A stretch of 64,000 nt of DNA from an uncultured Opitutia bacterium (GCA_903839035.1 CAIMAQ010000062.1:1-64000); one strand, 5' to 3'; positions 25,783-34,830 are shown, counted from the stretch's first letter. A program made the numbers and translations. The notes: a model not told the origin generated them from the sequence alone.

Positions 25783-26856
25783 ATGGAAACCACGCCGCTC
25801 CGCTATGCCGTCATCGGCCTGGGCAACATTTCGCCCTATCACTTGCGCGACATCGCCGTGCAGCCGGGGATCACCGTCGTCGGCTTCGCAGACGCCGCCG
25901 ACCCCCAGACCTGGATGATCGCCCCCGAGCACGCCACGGTGCCGCGCTACCAGGACGTGGAGAAAATGCTGCGGGAAACCAAGCCGGACCTCGTTTCCAT
26001 CTGCACCCCGAACAAGTTCCACCACGCCTACACGCTGCTGGCGCTCAAGCACGGCGCTCACGTCACCTGCGAAAAGCCCATGGCCATGACGGTGGCGGAG
26101 GCTGAGGGCATGGAGGCGGCGCGCGCCGCGGCCGGCAAACACGGCGGCATCAACTTCTCCTATCGCAACGTGGCTTCCTTCCGTTTCGCCCGCGAGCTGC
26201 TCGCCGCCGGGGAACTCGGCCGGTTGATGCGCGTGAACGTCACCTACCTCCAGAGTTTCCTCGGCGCGACCGCCACGCTGTATTCCTGGCGCAACGACGC
26301 CAGCCTCGCAGGCTTCGGCGCGCTGGGCGACCTCGGCGTGCACATGATTGACGGCGTGTATTTCCTCACCGGTCTCGACTACCGCCGTGTGGTCGGGCTC
26401 ACGCAGACGCTCGTGACCGAGAAGTTGGATGCCGCCGGTGTGTCCCGCCCGGTTAACACCGACACCAACGCGGCGTTCCTCGCCGAGCTGACCGGCGGGG
26501 TCGTGGCGACGTTCGAAACCACGCAGGTCGCTCCGGGCTACGGAAATTTCTTCCGCATCGAGATCTCGGGTGAGAAAGGCACGCTCGCCGTGCTGTCCGA
26601 CCAGCCCGAGGCAATCTGGCTGCGCAGCGGCGCGTCGCTGACGAAATATGCGACGTGGAAAACCGACCTGCCGCTCCAGCAGCTGCCCACGGACTTCCTT
26701 TGCCGCGGCGCCCCGCCCACTCCCGGCGCCATTGTCCACGCCATCCGCGGCGCCAAGGTGGACTTCCCCACCTTCGCCGACGGTGTCCGCGCCCAGCGCG
26801 TCCTCGGCGCGCTCCTCGACTCCATGAAGTCCGGGGCGTGGCAGAAGCTCGGCTGA
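25783..26856 (+). CDS. Gfo/Idh/MocA-family NAD(P)-dependent oxidoreductase
   Basis: Cytoplasmic dehydrogenase of 357 residues, of the family that oxidises or reduces hydroxyl groups of sugars and inositols. The N-terminal Rossmann motif is YAVIGLGNISPYHLRDI, the catalytic-lysine motif is CEKPMAMTVAEAE, and the conserved aspartate/histidine region is GALGDLGVHMIDGVYFLTG. Length is typical. The substrate cannot be read from the sequence. It precedes a group of carbohydrate-related genes, although these lie on the other strand. Confidence 0.88.
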   Translation: METTPLRYAVIGLGNISPYHLRDIAVQPGITVVGFADAADPQTWMIAPEHATVPRYQDVEKMLRETKPDLVSICTPNKFHHAYTLLALKHGAHVTCEKPMAMTVAEAEGMEAARAAAGKHGGINFSYRNVASFRFARELLAAGELGRLMRVNVTYLQSFLGATATLYSWRNDASLAGFGALGDLGVHMIDGVYFLTGLDYRRVVGLTQTLVTEKLDAAGVSRPVNTDTNAAFLAELTGGVVATFETTQVAPGYGNFFRIEISGEKGTLAVLSDQPEAIWLRSGASLTKYATWKTDLPLQQLPTDFLCRGAPPTPGAIVHAIRGAKVDFPTFADGVRAQRVLGALLDSMKSGAWQKLG

Positions 26857-27001
26857 GCTTTTCCCGCCGCCGTTCCTACGCGGCCGGACGGCTAAGGTTA
26901 CGGCCTGGTTAGAGATTTTTTCGCTTTTTTGGGGCCGGGCCTTGAAACGGCGTGGTGGTTATCACGTCTCTCCCGACATCCCGGCTATCCAGCCTTCAAC
27001 C

Positions 27002-27703
27002 ATGAAAACCGATCAATCCTTCAAGTTCGTCGCCGCCGTCATCCTGACAGGCGTTTCCCTTGCCTTGTTCGCCCCCGCCCACGCCGCCGAGCCCAAAGCC
27101 AAGCGCACCCGCACACACACCGGCACCTACCAGAGCAGCAACGGCAACAGCGGGACCCTCAATACCACGGTTACCCGCGGCAACGGTGAGGCCGTGCGCA
27201 ACAGCTCCCTGACCAACCAAAACGGGCAGACGACCACCCACATCTCCGACCGCACGTGGGACAAGGCGACGGGCACGGGCACGGTCTCCTCCTCCACGAC
27301 CCTCCCGGATGGCGATACGATGGGCCGGCAGGGCACGCTGACCAAAAACGCTGACGGCTCGGTTTCCGGCCAGGGCACCTTCACGGGTTACTCGGGCAAA
27401 ACCTCCACTTACACCAACACGACCGTCAAGACGGCCAACGGCGCGACGACCACGGTCACGATTACCGGCCCCAACGGCCAGGTCTCCACGGTCAACAGTT
27501 CGGTGAGCAGGACCGGCCCTGGGGCCACCACGCGCGACACCACGGTCACCGGACCGAACGGCAAGAGCGCCGAGAAGGAAATCGCCACCCAGGTTAATCC
27601 CGACGGCACGGGCACCCGCGTCATCCAGGTCACAAAGCCCGATGGCACCACCGAGAGGCGCACCGAGACGTTCACAATTACTCCAGCGCCGAAAGGACCC
27701 TGA
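27002..27703 (+). CDS. Secreted Thr/Gly/Asn-rich repetitive protein, unknown function
   Basis: A 233-residue exported protein with signal peptide (FKFVAAVILTGVSLALFAPAHA, cleavage near residue 28; motif positions 8-29). The mature part is low in hydrophobics and rich in Thr, Gly, Asn and Ser, with loosely repeated units of about 20-25 residues built around N-G-x-x-T/S turns (TITGPNGQVST, TVTGPNGKSAE, NPDGTGTRVI). This suggests a beta-rich extracellular or surface fibre-like protein. The ATG at 27002 is chosen since the signal peptide follows at once. A strong terminator follows the stop. No known family recognised. Confidence 0.75.
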   Translation: MKTDQSFKFVAAVILTGVSLALFAPAHAAEPKAKRTRTHTGTYQSSNGNSGTLNTTVTRGNGEAVRNSSLTNQNGQTTTHISDRTWDKATGTGTVSSSTTLPDGDTMGRQGTLTKNADGSVSGQGTFTGYSGKTSTYTNTTVKTANGATTTVTITGPNGQVSTVNSSVSRTGPGATTRDTTVTGPNGKSAEKEIATQVNPDGTGTRVIQVTKPDGTTERRTETFTITPAPKGP

Positions 27704-27718
27704 GTCGCCTGACACTAA

Positions 27719-27747
27719 AAACACCCGGTTCTGCCGGGTGTTTTTTT
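27719..27747. terminator. Bidirectional Rho-independent terminator
   Basis: Stem AACACCCGG (27720-27728) pairs with CCGGGTGTT (27734-27742) around a five-base loop, followed by seven T on the plus strand and preceded by an A run that serves the minus strand. It ends the secreted-protein gene and, from the other side, the operon ending in the UroD-like gene. Confidence 0.92.
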
Positions 27748-28834
27748 ATCCCACGATCATCTCCCGCAGCCGCGAGGCATAGTGGTAAAAATTCGGCCAC
27801 GAAACATCGTCGGGCACATGGTGGTCGAGGTCAGGGATGTAGCATCTGGCCGCCAGGGCCGGCCGGATGCGCTCCAGTTCGGCGTCAATCGCCGCCGGGC
27901 CGAGGGCCAGGGCGCGCTTGTCGATCCCGCCCATCAGCGCCAGCCCGGGATATTTTTTCCGGTAGACGTTCACGTCGGCACCGGCCGCCACCTCCATCGG
28001 AAACAGAAAATTCACCCCGGCCTCCAGCATCGGCGGCACAATCAGGTCCGGCTGGCCGTCGGTGTCCACGGAGATGACCGGGATGCCGTGCTCGCGGGCG
28101 AAGGCGTGGATGCGCCGGTAGCAGGGCGCCATGAATTCCCGCCAGTGCGCCGGCGAAATGAGCGGGCCCTGTTTGCCGCACATGTCCTCCCAGAGGTGAA
28201 TCAGGTCCACCCGGACCTCGCGCACCACGTGGCCGAACACCTCCAGGTAGAGTCCGGTCATGTGCTCCATGATCTCGTGAACCAGGGCGGGCTCGTCGCA
28301 GAACGCCACCAGACACTCCTCGTCACCCAGCAGCCAGCGCAGCGTGCCGAAGATGCCGCAGTCGGGGAACTGACCGAGTTGGATCGGGATGCCCGCGGCC
28401 GTCCATTGGCGGCAGGTTTCGCGCCATGGCGGGTCGAGCCGGAGCGGGTCGCGGGGATTCAGCCGCTCGTCGCGATAGCGCCGCCATTCGGCCAGCGACT
28501 TCACCGGCCAATCCAGAAATTCCGACATGCCCTCGATGCCCTTCAGGTTGCGGCGCCGGATGCCCCAGCTGTCGATCGAGGTGACGGAGTCGGCGTCCTC
28601 GCCCACGGTCGCGGTGAAATCCGGCAGCGGGCCCAAGCGCACGGGCACGGCCCGCGGGATTTCGTCCGCGCCAAAATGGGCGCGCACATCGGCAAAGGAC
28701 TCGAACTGTTCCGGCAAACCCTCGCCTTTCCAGCGTTCCCACGTGGAAGGCCAGATCCACCAGTACAACCAGTAGGGCGTCCGGTCGCGGGGCTGGTCGA
28801 GGACGGTGGCCAGGAAACGTTCGCGGGGGGTCAT
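27746..28834 (-). CDS. Uroporphyrinogen decarboxylase-family protein
   Basis: A 362-residue protein of the URO-D superfamily, which also includes cobamide-dependent methyltransferases (MtaA/CmuA). Seen: MTPRERFLATVLDQPRDRTP at the start (typical of the group), FPDCGIFGTLRWLLGDEE, LIHLWEDMCGKQGPLISP, VISVDTDGQPDLIVP and LMGGIDKRALALG. The start ATG at 28834 opens the family N-terminus. It is the last gene of a carbohydrate-transport operon and not near haem genes, so tetrapyrrole synthesis is unlikely. Methyl transfer from a methoxylated or other small substrate is possible but unproven. Confidence 0.8.
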   Translation of the reverse strand: MTPRERFLATVLDQPRDRTPYWLYWWIWPSTWERWKGEGLPEQFESFADVRAHFGADEIPRAVPVRLGPLPDFTATVGEDADSVTSIDSWGIRRRNLKGIEGMSEFLDWPVKSLAEWRRYRDERLNPRDPLRLDPPWRETCRQWTAAGIPIQLGQFPDCGIFGTLRWLLGDEECLVAFCDEPALVHEIMEHMTGLYLEVFGHVVREVRVDLIHLWEDMCGKQGPLISPAHWREFMAPCYRRIHAFAREHGIPVISVDTDGQPDLIVPPMLEAGVNFLFPMEVAAGADVNVYRKKYPGLALMGGIDKRALALGPAAIDAELERIRPALAARCYIPDLDHHVPDDVSWPNFYHYASRLREMIVG

Positions 28835-28862
28835 GGGTGGGATTGTGGCCGTCCGCCGGGTT

Positions 28863-29915
28863 TTACGGGACGAGGAGAATGTCACCGCCCGGGAGCACCA
28901 GGGGCCGCTCGCAGGCAAAACCCCAGAGTTCCCAGTTCCCATCGATGTAGTTGTCGTTGGCCGGCCGGGCACAGGCTTGGGTGAAAAGGTAGCCACGGCC
29001 GTTGAAGGTGTAGAAGGCCGGCGTCGCGACGTGGTACATGGTCTGCTCGGAATAGATCCCCGGCCATTGCGTCTGCAGGAGGAGGCCGGGGTCGAGCTGC
29101 GTCCAGCCGTGCGCCGGATGCGGGCTGACTGCGAGGACCGGACGCCATTGCCGGCCCAGCTCCGGGCCGACTTCCATGCTCAAAATGTAGGTGCGGCCGA
29201 TTTTCCTGATCTGGTGCCATTCGTAATAGGAATTGGGCGCGGAGGCGAAGATGTGCCCGAGTCCACGGGGGTCGGTGGCGTCCCAGTGGCGCGTCCAGGT
29301 CTTGCCGTCGCGCGAGGTGGCATAACGGAGGCCGGCGAGCGTGCGGTCCTGGTCGCGGTACGAATAGTACATGTGCCAGTCCCAGCCGCCGGTGGCGGTG
29401 TTGCGCTCGCGCAGGACCGCGGCCTGGGAGGCGAAGGTTTCGCGGAAAGGCTCCGCCGGTTCAGGCGGCAGCACGGGAGTGCGGCCCCAGCGCACGATGT
29501 TTTCCGGGGTAAGGGCGGAGTAGCCGTCTTCCCCGGCGGGACAGATCGCGAGGCCGATCTCGTCCTTTTTCTGGTCCACCGTTCCGGTGTAGTAAATGTA
29601 GTACGCGTCCTCCTCCTCAACGTAGAGCACGGTGTCGAGCCGCATGCCGCCGCGGTCCCAGCCCGACGCGCCTGGCCGAAAGACGGGATTCGCGGCCTCC
29701 TGGTGCCACGTCAGGGGATCCTCCACCGCGGCCCAAGCCTTGCCGATCGCGCAGGTGGCGCGGTTGGACTTCGGAATGCCCGAGTAGAGCATGAGCAGCC
29801 GGCCCGGGTCCTTGGGGTTGGGCAGGATGCACGGCTCCTGCACCTGCTGCGACTGCCAGGGCGTGAGGGTGCGGTCGATGATGATCCGTCCGAGGACCGT
29901 TGGCGGTGGTTTCAT
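28863..29915 (-). CDS. Five-bladed beta-propeller glycosidase-like protein (GH43/32/130 type)
   Basis: A 350-residue protein without a signal peptide. Repeated beta-blade motifs are visible: EPCILPNPKDPGRLLMLYSG, DAYYIYYTGTVDQKKDEIGLA, WDWHMYYSYRDQDRTLAGLRYA, YILSMEVGPELG. These are typical of GH43/GH32/GH130-like propellers, which cleave or phosphorolyse oligosaccharides. The exact family and the catalytic acids cannot be fixed by eye. It sits between two ABC-permease genes and the UroD-like gene in one minus-strand operon, which suggests intracellular processing of an imported sugar. Confidence 0.75.
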   Translation of the reverse strand: MKPPPTVLGRIIIDRTLTPWQSQQVQEPCILPNPKDPGRLLMLYSGIPKSNRATCAIGKAWAAVEDPLTWHQEAANPVFRPGASGWDRGGMRLDTVLYVEEEDAYYIYYTGTVDQKKDEIGLAICPAGEDGYSALTPENIVRWGRTPVLPPEPAEPFRETFASQAAVLRERNTATGGWDWHMYYSYRDQDRTLAGLRYATSRDGKTWTRHWDATDPRGLGHIFASAPNSYYEWHQIRKIGRTYILSMEVGPELGRQWRPVLAVSPHPAHGWTQLDPGLLLQTQWPGIYSEQTMYHVATPAFYTFNGRGYLFTQACARPANDNYIDGNWELWGFACERPLVLPGGDILLVP

Positions 29916-29925
29916 GAAATAGAAC

Positions 29926-30777
29926 TCAGCCCTTCAGCGCACCGGCGGACACGCCTTTCACGATCTGACGCTGGAGCAGCAGGTAGAGCAGGAGGATCGG
30001 GAGCGTCACTAGCACCAGCCCGGCAAAGAGCATGCCGTAGTCCGAGCGGAACTGGGAAGTGATCGAGAGGTTCGCCAGACCGAGTGGCAGCGTGCGGGCA
30101 CCGTTGGTGGCGTCACCGCCGGTCAGCATGAACGCGAAGAAATATTCCTTCCACACACCGATGAACTGGAAGATCGCAACCGTCACGAGTCCCGGCCGGG
30201 CCAGCGGCAGCAGCACGCGCCAGAACGCCGTGAACTCCCCGCAGCCGTCAATCACCGCCGCCTCGTAGAGCGAACGGGGCAACGAGCGGAAGAACCCGGC
30301 GAGGATGAAGATGGCAAAGGGCAGGCCGTTAGCGGTGTAGACGAGGATCAGGCCGGTCTTGGAATTGAGCAGCCCAAGCCCGCGCATTTCGAAGAACAGC
30401 GGGATGACCGCGAGTTGGGCGGGAATCATCAGCCCCGCCAGAAACAGCCAGAACACCGCCCGGCCCGCGGGATGGTAGAACCGGGCCAGCGCATAGGCCG
30501 CCATCGCACCCAGCCCGACGATCAGCACCACGGAGGCCGCGGTCACCACCACGCTGTTCGCAAAATAGTCGCTGAAGCGGGCCGTCTTCCACGCGGCCGT
30601 GTAGTTCTCGGTGTGCAGGCTGCCCGGGGCGGGCAGCGCGAACGCATTCTGGAAAATCGCGCGGTCGTCTTTTAGTGAGGAGTAGGCGATCCAGACCATC
30701 GGGAACACCACCCAGGCGGCGTAGCCGAGCAGCACGGCGAAGATTAGCTGCGTGGAAAGTTTGCCCGCGGGTCGCAT
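29926..30777 (-). CDS. Carbohydrate ABC transporter permease (MalG type)
   Basis: Inner-membrane permease of 283 residues with six helices. The EAA loop that docks the ATPase is present (LYEAAVIDGCGEFTAFWRVLLPLARPG, in part: YEAAVIDGCGEFTAFWRVLL). The start is uncertain: ATG at 30777, or a GTG six bases upstream at 30783 that would overlap the preceding stop (GTGA). I prefer the ATG. It pairs with the permease half of the upstream fusion gene. No ATPase gene is in the operon, so a shared MsmK/UgpC-type ATPase encoded elsewhere is likely. Confidence 0.9.
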   Translation of the reverse strand: MRPAGKLSTQLIFAVLLGYAAWVVFPMVWIAYSSLKDDRAIFQNAFALPAPGSLHTENYTAAWKTARFSDYFANSVVVTAASVVLIVGLGAMAAYALARFYHPAGRAVFWLFLAGLMIPAQLAVIPLFFEMRGLGLLNSKTGLILVYTANGLPFAIFILAGFFRSLPRSLYEAAVIDGCGEFTAFWRVLLPLARPGLVTVAIFQFIGVWKEYFFAFMLTGGDATNGARTLPLGLANLSITSQFRSDYGMLFAGLVLVTLPILLLYLLLQRQIVKGVSAGALKG

Positions 30778-30779
30778 GG

Positions 30780-33107
30780 TCACAGTTCCACAACCTCCCG
30801 TTTCAGCGCGCGCATCACCGCCGCGCTGCTCGCCAGCACGAGCAGGAACAGCATGACGGCGATCGCCGTCGCGCGGCCGATGGCGAACTCCTTGAACATC
30901 GTCGCCACCAGCAGGGTGCCCAGCGTGTGCGACGTTGTGGACGGCTCCTGCGACGTGAGCAGCCAGATCATCTCGAAGGCATTGAGGCCCGCGATAACGA
31001 GAAACACCGCGCTGACCACGATGATTTCCCAGATCATCGGCAGGGTGATCATGAAAAACTGCCGCACCCGCGACGCGCCGTCGAGTTCCGCCGCTTCGTA
31101 CAGCTGCGCGTCAATCCCCTCCATCGCCGCAAGGTACAGGATGAGGTTAAAGCCGCACGCCATCCACAGGTAGATCGGGATGAGGGCGCGGTAGAGGTGC
31201 GCCTGCGCGAGCCAGGGATAGCCGTCGAAGCTGAGCAGCCAGTCGTTGTCGAGCCCGTGGCCCAGCGCCACGAGCGTGGCGTTGATCAGACCGCCGTGCG
31301 GCTCGTACGCGCCGAGCCAGAGCAGTGTCGCCGCCACGCCGCCGAGCAGGTTGGGGAAAAGAAAAACCGCGCGGAAAAAAGCCGCGCCGCGGACGCCGCG
31401 GTGGATCAGCGCCGCGAACAATAGCGCGAGCGGCACCACGACGATCGCGGGCACGACCATCAGGAAGGCGTTGTTCGCGAGCGCCGACCAGAACACATCA
31501 CTCTCGAACAGCAGCCACTTGAAATTATACAGCCCGGCCCAGCTGCGCGGATTGAGTCCGTCCCATCGCGTGAACGCCCAGGCCACCGCGGCCACGCCCG
31601 GGGCAAGCACCAGCGCCGCGTAGAGGAAGAACGCCGGCCCGACAAAACCCAGCGCCACCCCCGCGCGAAGCGGACCAAAAGCCGCGGCGTCCGGCGGCGG
31701 CGCGCCGGCATGCTTCTGGCGGCGTCCCCGCCACCAGCCGCGTCCCAGCCAGACCGCCAGCGCGACCAGGGCGAGCACCAGTCCTACTCCGGCCGCCGGG
31801 TGCCGGTAATCCACCCAGCCCGGGCGTTCCGCGCGCTGGCGTTCACCTTCCGCCGCCTCCTCCATCCGCTCGCCAAATTCCCGCGGGGTGATCTCCCCGT
31901 TCATCAGCCGCTGCCGGGAATCCGTGAGTGCCTGGCGGATGGCGGGAGGCTGCGCGAGATCGGCGGCGACGTTGATCGCGGAATGGCTGGCCTCGATCAG
32001 CGCGGCGGTGTCGCGCATTTTTTCGGAGAACGCCTCCCGCGGCACGCCGCGCACCGCCACCGGCGAATCCACCGTGCGCACCCACGCCTCCGCCCGCACC
32101 CGCGAGGTCAGGTAGCGGAGAAAATCCACCGTTGCGCGCTCTCGCACCCGGTCCCCGGTGGCGAAGACAAAGAAATAATCCGACCCCACCTGCAGCAGCG
32201 TGGGATCACCCGTCCCGTCCGCATACACCGGCAGCCTCATGGCCCCGAGTTCGAAGCCCTCGGGAAACTTCCCCTTCATCTCGCTCACCATCCACGAGCC
32301 CGAGAGGTTCATCGCCGCGCGTCCCTCCAGCAGCTCGCGCTGCGCCGCGGTGTGCGTCAGGCCCTGCCAGCCGGGGGAAAAATGGGCGGCCAGCTGCTGC
32401 CAGGTTCCAACCGCGCGCAGGAAGCGTTCATCCTGGTAGACTCCGGGGGCCGAATTGCGATAAGCCGGCCACGCCTCCGCCCCCGCGAGGCTGCACCACG
32501 CGGACCGCAGGAAGGCATCGGTGTAGCGCAGGTAAACCCCGGGCACCGCGAGGGGCGCCCGCCCCAGCCGGCGGATTCGTTCACAGAGTGCGAAAAAATC
32601 CTCCCACGTCGCCGCCTCCTTCAGGTGGTGCTCGCGGAAGAATTTCTTGTCATAGAACACCGTCCAGCACGAGTAGCTGAACGGCACGCCGAAGATGCCT
32701 TCCCGCTGCCGCCACGCATCCAGCGCCCCAGGCAGGAAGGTCTCACCCCAGGGGGCGTCGCCCTCCCAGTTTTTGTCCTGCGTGAGGTAGGGCGCGAGGT
32801 TGAGGAGCCGGCCGGCGCGGATCAGCTGCGGCCAGAGGATGTCGGGGACCGAAGCCGCGTCGGGGGGCGTGCCGTCGATCAGCCGGATGCGGAGCTGGTC
32901 TGCAATGCGCGGGTCCCCGTAAACCCGGATCCGGACATCCGGCCGCTGGCTTTCAAACTGCCGCGCCGTCTCCTCGTAAAACGCAATGCCGTAGCCGCCG
33001 GCGAAAACCGGAATCTCCAGTTCCGTGACGGCCGGGAGCCGGAGGGTGACCGCCAGCAGGCACAGCAATCCGCACAGGAGGCGGCGGGCCTGGGGAAACC
33101 TCGTCAT
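30780..33107 (-). CDS. Fusion of extracellular sugar-binding protein and MalF-type permease
   Basis: A 775-residue membrane protein. The N-terminal signal or anchor (about 8-28) is followed by a family-1-type solute-binding domain (about 30-430; SYSCWTVFYDKKFF, NLSGSWMVSEMKGKFPEGFE). A helix (about 443-460) and a basic linker lead into a permease domain (about 485-775) with the EAA loop at 670-690 (YEAAELDGASRVRQFFMITL). Normally these are two proteins. The frame is continuous with no sign of a sequencing join. The fused binding domain would be tethered outside the membrane. It starts four bases inside the ilvA stop (ATGA). Confidence 0.9.
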   Translation of the reverse strand: MTRFPQARRLLCGLLCLLAVTLRLPAVTELEIPVFAGGYGIAFYEETARQFESQRPDVRIRVYGDPRIADQLRIRLIDGTPPDAASVPDILWPQLIRAGRLLNLAPYLTQDKNWEGDAPWGETFLPGALDAWRQREGIFGVPFSYSCWTVFYDKKFFREHHLKEAATWEDFFALCERIRRLGRAPLAVPGVYLRYTDAFLRSAWCSLAGAEAWPAYRNSAPGVYQDERFLRAVGTWQQLAAHFSPGWQGLTHTAAQRELLEGRAAMNLSGSWMVSEMKGKFPEGFELGAMRLPVYADGTGDPTLLQVGSDYFFVFATGDRVRERATVDFLRYLTSRVRAEAWVRTVDSPVAVRGVPREAFSEKMRDTAALIEASHSAINVAADLAQPPAIRQALTDSRQRLMNGEITPREFGERMEEAAEGERQRAERPGWVDYRHPAAGVGLVLALVALAVWLGRGWWRGRRQKHAGAPPPDAAAFGPLRAGVALGFVGPAFFLYAALVLAPGVAAVAWAFTRWDGLNPRSWAGLYNFKWLLFESDVFWSALANNAFLMVVPAIVVVPLALLFAALIHRGVRGAAFFRAVFLFPNLLGGVAATLLWLGAYEPHGGLINATLVALGHGLDNDWLLSFDGYPWLAQAHLYRALIPIYLWMACGFNLILYLAAMEGIDAQLYEAAELDGASRVRQFFMITLPMIWEIIVVSAVFLVIAGLNAFEMIWLLTSQEPSTTSHTLGTLLVATMFKEFAIGRATAIAVMLFLLVLASSAAVMRALKREVVEL

Positions 33108-34318
33108 TTCGCCACGACGAGAGGGAAGCCGTTCTTTTTCAAGGCGCGGTGCAGCGCCGCGATGTGCGCGCGGTCGCGGGTCTCGACGGTGCAGACGGCG
33201 TGCACCGCGGACACGTCGGGTCCGCTGAACGCCCGGTCGTGGGCGATGTCCTTGATGCTCGCCCCCGCGTCGGCGATCACGCGACAGAGCACCGCCAGCC
33301 CGCCCGGCCGATCGCTGATGATCGCGGTGAAGCGCGTGAGGCGGCCGTCGTGCACTAGGCCTTTTTCAATTACGCGGCTGAGGATGGCGGGGTCGATGTT
33401 GCCGCCGCCCACCACCAGCACGACCTTCTGGCCGCGTAGCTTCGGCAGCTGGCCCGCCATCATCGCCGCCAGCGGCGTGGCGGCCGCACCCTCGACCACG
33501 GTTTTCTCGAGCTCGAGCATCCGGAGGATGGCGAGGGAAATGGCGTCCTCGGACACGCTGACCACCTGATCCACATGCCGGCGCGCGAGGGCAAAGGCGT
33601 TCACTCCCACCGTGAGCGTCGCGAGGCCGTCGGCCAGTGTGGGATGCCGCGCGACCGTGACCGGTTTGCCGGCGCGCAGGGCCGCGGCGTAGTTGCCGGT
33701 GGATTCGCTTTCAACCCCGATGATTTTCACCTTGGGGCGCAGCGATTTCACCGCGAGGGAAAGCCCGGCGAGCAGCCCGCCGCCGCCCACCGGGCAGACA
33801 ATGGCGTCAACGTCGGGGACCTGCTTCAGGATCTCGAGGCCGATGGTGCCCTGGCCGGCAATGATGGCGGGGGCGTCGAAGCCGTGGATGTAGGTGAGTT
33901 CCCGGGTGGCGACGAGGTCGTCGGCCAGCGCGCGGGCCGCGGTGAAATCCTGCCCGTGCACGATCACGTTGGCGCCAAGCCGCTGGCAGGTGGTGATCTT
34001 GATCAGCGGCGCGTAGTCCGGCATGACCACCGTGACAGGGATGCCGAGCAGCCGGCCGTGGTAGGCGAGGCCGAGCGCATGATTGCCGGCGCTGGCGGCG
34101 ATCACGCCGCGTCGCTGGGCGGCGAGAGGGAGCTGGAGCAGCGCGTTGCGCGCGCCGCGTTCCTTGAACGAGCCGGTGCGCTGAACGTTGTCGAGTTTGC
34201 AGGCGATGCGCGCACCGGTGATCTCAGACAGGGGAATGGAAGGGGGACACGGCGAGACGATAACCCCGCTGGCGATGCGGCGGGAGGCGGCTCGAATGTC
34301 GGACAGGGTGACGGGCAT
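33104..34318 (-). CDS. ilvA: Threonine ammonia-lyase with C-terminal ACT domain
   Basis: PLP enzyme that deaminates threonine to 2-oxobutyrate, 404 residues. The PLP lysine is K52 in RTGSFKERGARNAL; the PLP-phosphate loop is VGGGGLLAG; the catalytic domain spans about 1-320 and a single ACT domain (about 328-404; FTAIISDRPGGLAVLC) follows. This is the shorter form with one ACT-like domain, found in both biosynthetic and catabolic roles. It is the first gene of a minus-strand run, and its TGA overlaps the start of the transporter fusion, an unexpected partner. Confidence 0.92.
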   Translation of the reverse strand: MPVTLSDIRAASRRIASGVIVSPCPPSIPLSEITGARIACKLDNVQRTGSFKERGARNALLQLPLAAQRRGVIAASAGNHALGLAYHGRLLGIPVTVVMPDYAPLIKITTCQRLGANVIVHGQDFTAARALADDLVATRELTYIHGFDAPAIIAGQGTIGLEILKQVPDVDAIVCPVGGGGLLAGLSLAVKSLRPKVKIIGVESESTGNYAAALRAGKPVTVARHPTLADGLATLTVGVNAFALARRHVDQVVSVSEDAISLAILRMLELEKTVVEGAAATPLAAMMAGQLPKLRGQKVVLVVGGGNIDPAILSRVIEKGLVHDGRLTRFTAIISDRPGGLAVLCRVIADAGASIKDIAHDRAFSGPDVSAVHAVCTVETRDRAHIAALHRALKKNGFPLVVAK

Positions 34319-34383
34319 GTCCGCAGGTCTAGCCCGCTGGCCGCGGTGTGGGAATCAGAAAGATGGCGGCTGGGCGGGCCGCC

Positions 34384-34830
34384 TTAATTGTTCTTAAACT
34401 TGCCGGCCTTGGCGCCGGCCTTGAGTTGTTCGCGCATGGCGGCGCGCTCGTCCTCATCGAGCCGGCCGTCATGGTTGGTATCGAAGCGGTCCAGAAAATA
34501 TTTCTTCATTGCGGCCTTCTCGTTTTCGTCGAGCTGGCCGTCGCCGTTCCGGTCGAATCGTTTGATCATTGCGGCGCGGAACCGCTTGCCCCGCTCCCCG
34601 CTAGCCCCGCCGTTGAAATTCTGCTTCAGCAGGCCCTCGTGCGCGGCGGCCAGCTCGTTCTCATCGAGTTTGCCGTCGTGGTTTGTGTCGTAGCGCCGCC
34701 GCAATTCAGCCGCGGCGGCATCCATTGCCGGCGGGGAGGCGGGCGCAGCGCTTGGGGGGACGGCGGCCCGGGCCGCGGCAAGGAATAGCGTTGCCGAGCA
34801 GAGGGTGGCAGATAGAACCGTTTTTTTCAT
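34384..34830 (-). CDS. Secreted EF-hand protein with three calcium-binding loops
   Basis: A 148-residue exported protein. After a signal peptide (about 1-22, ending ARA) three canonical EF loops are visible: DTNHDGKLDENE (48-59), DRNGDGQLDENE (93-104) and DTNHDGRLDEDE (117-128), each with acids at positions 1, 5, 9 and 12. The ATG at 34830 opens the signal peptide. The calcium-dependent role is unknown. It is not close enough to its neighbours to suggest a partner. Confidence 0.88.
   Translation of the reverse strand: MKKTVLSATLCSATLFLAAARAAVPPSAAPASPPAMDAAAAELRRRYDTNHDGKLDENELAAAHEGLLKQNFNGGASGERGKRFRAAMIKRFDRNGDGQLDENEKAAMKKYFLDRFDTNHDGRLDEDERAAMREQLKAGAKAGKFKNN

Noticed and set aside
27746-28834. 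hemE (haem synthesis uroporphyrinogen decarboxylase)
   Set aside because: The superfamily is right, but the sugar-operon context and divergent motifs do not support the haem enzyme.
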